Below, piece by piece: positions 14,901-16,938 of a stretch of DNA of 16,938 nt (positions within the stretch are counted from its first letter, which is position 1; the number at the start of each line of letters is the position of its first letter). A program made the translations under genes and the position numbers. Below the pieces are notes generated by a model. The model saw only the letters and a program-made list of their open reading frames with translations. It had not been told where the DNA came from and did no database searches. This DNA comes from Rothia sp. (in: high G+C Gram-positive bacteria) (GTDB taxonomy: Bacteria; Actinomycetota; Actinomycetes; Actinomycetales; Micrococcaceae), in assembly GCF_015265375.1 (NCBI RefSeq), contig NZ_JABZXW010000049.1, positions 1 to 16,938 of the forward strand, written 5' to 3'.

Positions 14901-16478
14901 TTACTGCAGGAACTTCTCGAAGCCCTTCGGCAGGTTCATGCTGGACAGATCCATCTCCTGGTTCTGAGCCTGCTGACCGAATGCAGCACCGGCGCGAGCC
15001 TGCTGCGCCTTAGCTGCTGCCGCTTCCTGCGCCGCACGCTTCTGCGGGTTGCCGGAGCGAGCCTTCTTCTTCTTGTTGTTCTTCGCGTTCTTACGAGCGC
15101 CACCGGCCGCAGCCGCCATACCGGGCATCTGCATACCACCGGGCATGCCGGGCATCTTGCCCGAAGCGAGCTTCTTCATCATCTTCTGAGCCTGAGCGAA
15201 ACGCTCCATCAGCTGGTTCACCTCAGACACGGTCACACCCGCACCCTTAGCGATACGGGCACGGCGAGAACCGTTAATGATGCGCGGAGCCACACGCTCG
15301 TGCGGGGTCATGGAGCGAACAATCGCCTCCACGCGGTCGATCTCGCGCTCGTCAAAAGCCTCAAGCTGCTGACGCATCTGAGCCGCACCGGGCATCATCA
15401 TGAGCAGCTTCTTCATGGAGCCGAGCTTACGAATCTGCTGCATCTGAGCCAGGAAGTCCTCAAAAGTGAAGTCTTCCTGATCGATGAACTTCTTCGCCAT
15501 GCGGTCGGCTTCTGCCTTATCCCACTGAGCTTCAGCCTGCTCAATCAGAGTCAGGATGTCACCCATATCCAGGATGCGGCTTGCCATACGGTCCGGGTGG
15601 AACTGCTCAAAGTCAGTGACGTTCTCGCCGGTGGAGGCGAACATAATCGGCTTGCCGGTCACCGAAGCCACCGACAGCGCTGCACCACCGCGGGCGTCAC
15701 CATCAAGCTTAGACAGGACCACACCGGTGAAGTCCACACCCTCGTTGAAGGCGTTAGCGGTGTTCACGGCGTCCTGACCGATCATCGCATCGATGACGAA
15801 CAGAACTTCGTGCGGCTCAATAGCGTCACGAATGTTACGTGCCTGCTGCATGAGCTCAGCGTCAACACCCAGACGACCCGCGGTATCGACAATCACCACG
15901 TCGTGCAGCTTAGCGCGAGCCTCAGCCACACCGTCACGTGCCACCTGTACGGGATCGCCGGTGGGTACGTCAAACTCGCTGGTCACACCGGGGTGCGGCG
16001 CGTACACGGGCACGCCCGCACGCTCACCAACAACCTTCAGCTGGGTCACCGCGTTGGGGCGCTGCAGGTCGGATGCAATCAGCATCGGGGTGTGACCCTG
16101 GCCCTTCAACCAGTGAGCCAGCTTGCCCGCCAGGGTGGTCTTACCGGCACCCTGCAGACCCGCCAGCATGATGATGGTCGGGCCGCTCTTCGCCATGTTG
16201 ATGCGGCGGGTCGAACCGCCGAGGATGCTCACCAGCTCCTCGTTCACGATCTTGACGATCTGCTGGGAGGGGTTCAGCGCCTCGGAAACTTCCGCACCGA
16301 GAGCGCGTTCCTTCACGTGGGCGGTAAATTCGCGGACCACGGGGACGGCGACGTCAGCGTCGAGCAGGGCGCGGCGGATTTCGCGGACGGTTGCATCAAT
16401 GTCTGCCTCGGAGAGGCGGCCCTTGCCGCGCAGGTTCTTAAAAGTTGCCGTCAAGCGGTCGGAGAGAGAATTGAACAC
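14901..16478 (-). CDS. ffh: Signal recognition particle protein Ffh (SRP54)
   Basis: A 525-residue GTPase that binds 4.5S/SRP RNA and signal sequences and delivers ribosomes to FtsY at the membrane. The N domain (about 1-95) is followed by the G domain with G1 GLQGAGKTT (107-115), the DLQRPNAVTQLKV element (137-149), DTAGR (198-202) and SKLDGDARGG (256-265; Ser where many have Thr). The M domain has the methionine-rich MKKLLMMMPG (355-364), the RNA-binding SRRARIAKGAG (404-414) and a Met/Gly/Pro-rich stretch (about 441-455). A long Lys/Ala/Gln-rich tail ends in the family-like NLPKGFEKFL. The start is a GTG, chosen because family homology begins there; the ribosome site is weak. It is a single-gene unit set off from the next gene by a hairpin. 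Confidence 0.95.
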   Translation of the reverse strand: MFNSLSDRLTATFKNLRGKGRLSEADIDATVREIRRALLDADVAVPVVREFTAHVKERALGAEVSEALNPSQQIVKIVNEELVSILGGSTRRINMAKSGPTIIMLAGLQGAGKTTLAGKLAHWLKGQGHTPMLIASDLQRPNAVTQLKVVGERAGVPVYAPHPGVTSEFDVPTGDPVQVARDGVAEARAKLHDVVIVDTAGRLGVDAELMQQARNIRDAIEPHEVLFVIDAMIGQDAVNTANAFNEGVDFTGVVLSKLDGDARGGAALSVASVTGKPIMFASTGENVTDFEQFHPDRMASRILDMGDILTLIEQAEAQWDKAEADRMAKKFIDQEDFTFEDFLAQMQQIRKLGSMKKLLMMMPGAAQMRQQLEAFDEREIDRVEAIVRSMTPHERVAPRIINGSRRARIAKGAGVTVSEVNQLMERFAQAQKMMKKLASGKMPGMPGGMQMPGMAAAAGGARKNAKNNKKKKARSGNPQKRAAQEAAAAKAQQARAGAAFGQQAQNQEMDLSSMNLPKGFEKFLQ

Positions 16479-16553
16479 GAGCCGTGATCACTTTCTTAAC
16501 GTTGAGGTGGCCCCCAGCCGCGAAGGCGAACGGGGATGGTTAGTCAGTCTTTA

Positions 16554-16626
16554 AGGATACAGGATGCGCGCTTTCTCCCCCGCCTCCACCTGTGGATAAG
16601 TGGCACCGGTTCACCCTGAGCTCAGG
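16554..16626. promoter_or_regulatory. ffh upstream region: -10 candidate, DnaA-box match, palindrome
   Basis: TATCCT (16554-16559, minus strand) is a plausible -10 for ffh. TGTGGATAA at 16591-16599 is the exact complement of the DnaA-box consensus TTATCCACA. CCTGAGCTCAGG (16615-16626) is a perfect 12-bp palindrome. The rest of the 358-bp gap from 16479 to 16836 shows no ORF or RNA gene. Confidence 0.35.
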
Positions 16627-16775
16627 ATTTACACTCAACGTCCCCTCCCGCACCCTTCCTACATCCCTCGGCAAATGCGCGGCAGGTTCCAGACTTACCC
16701 CCTCATAGAGGCGCAACAGAAACCCTCAGTAGATGTTCCGCGCCCCGCCTCAGCCTGCTCAACACGTCAGATAGA

Positions 16776-16831
16776 TTAGATTTTCTAGACAGCCTGGGTT
16801 AGAATTCTAAAGGTGTTACGCACAAATGCGT
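16776..16831 (+). promoter_or_regulatory. Probable promoter and leader of tRNA-Leu
   Basis: TAGAAT at 16800-16805 is a good -10 placed 31 nt before the mature tRNA. A loose -35 (TTAGAT, 16776-16781) lies 18 nt further up. The leader carries a small ACGCA/TGCGT inverted repeat (16818-16822 with 16827-16831). Confidence 0.45.
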
Positions 16832-16836
16832 GATAC

Positions 16837-16919
16837 GCCCGAGTGGCGGAATTGGCAGACGCGCCTGACTCAAAATCAGGTTCTTCGGAGTGTGGGTTCG
16901 AGTCCCACCTCGGGCACCA
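16837..16919 (+). tRNA. tRNA-Leu, anticodon CAA
   Basis: A complete class II tRNA cloverleaf, 83 nt including an encoded CCA. The acceptor stem pairs GCCCGAG (16837-16843) with CTCGGGC (16909-16915); the discriminator base is A16916 and CCA is 16917-16919. The anticodon stem is CCTGA (16864-16868) with TCAGG (16876-16880), and the loop places CAA at 16871-16873, reading UUG codons. A longer variable arm and a GTGGG/CCCAC T-stem with TTCGAGT loop fit tRNA-Leu. Confidence 0.97.
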
Positions 16920-16938
16920 ACGCAAAAGCGGCGGGGAA

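Overview
The window is high-GC DNA from an actinobacterium. The protein families, the order ffh - rpsP - khpA - rimM - trmD, GTG starts, alanine/glutamate-rich tails and possible leaderless genes fit Micrococcaceae, and the overall look is most like Rothia. That genus call is recognition from memory, not a search result.

Left part (1-5052). A probable leaderless gene for a secreted SGNH hydrolase with an LGFP-repeat-like segment (170-1327, +) ends at a long two-way hairpin terminator. On the other side of it are a small HAD-family hydrolase (1471-2076, -) and an unrecognised conserved-looking protein (2352-3215, -). An operator-like, dyad-rich gap separates the latter from a divergent acyl-CoA thioesterase II gene, tesB (3434-4342, +). 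tesB converges through a shared hairpin on a six-helix DUF308/HdeD-like membrane protein (4477-5052, -).

Middle (5343-8517). The translation-factor ABC-F ATPase EttA (5343-7022, -) is divergent from a small MmcQ/YjbR-family protein (7116-7532, +). Next comes a 697-bp gap with no credible ORF. It holds an AT-rich patch, the best-looking -35/-10 promoter of the window (leftward), several hairpins and a pair of diverged repeats, so I propose an unannotated structured RNA there. A small ABM-fold protein resembling heme-degrading MhuD/IsdG follows (8230-8517, -). It lacks the usual active-site residues and lies downstream of AGGTTA-type palindromes.

Right part (8727-16919). This is the translation and protein-targeting cluster, all on the minus strand: ffh (SRP54), an unrecognised 931-residue acidic protein, a Nudix hydrolase, rpsP (S16), khpA (KH RNA-binding protein), rimM (S16/30S maturation) and trmD (tRNA m1G37 methyltransferase). 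Terminators and new promoters divide it into units: ffh; the 931-residue gene plus Nudix; rpsP-khpA; and rimM-trmD. The rimM promoter has a perfect 18-bp palindrome near the start of transcription. The usual distal genes of this cluster (rplS, lepB) are not here. A tRNA-Leu(CAA) gene on the plus strand closes the window.

I saw no CRISPR array, insertion sequence, integrase or rRNA gene. The best candidates for something undescribed are the 931-residue protein (11990-14785) and the possible RNA at 7586-7914.
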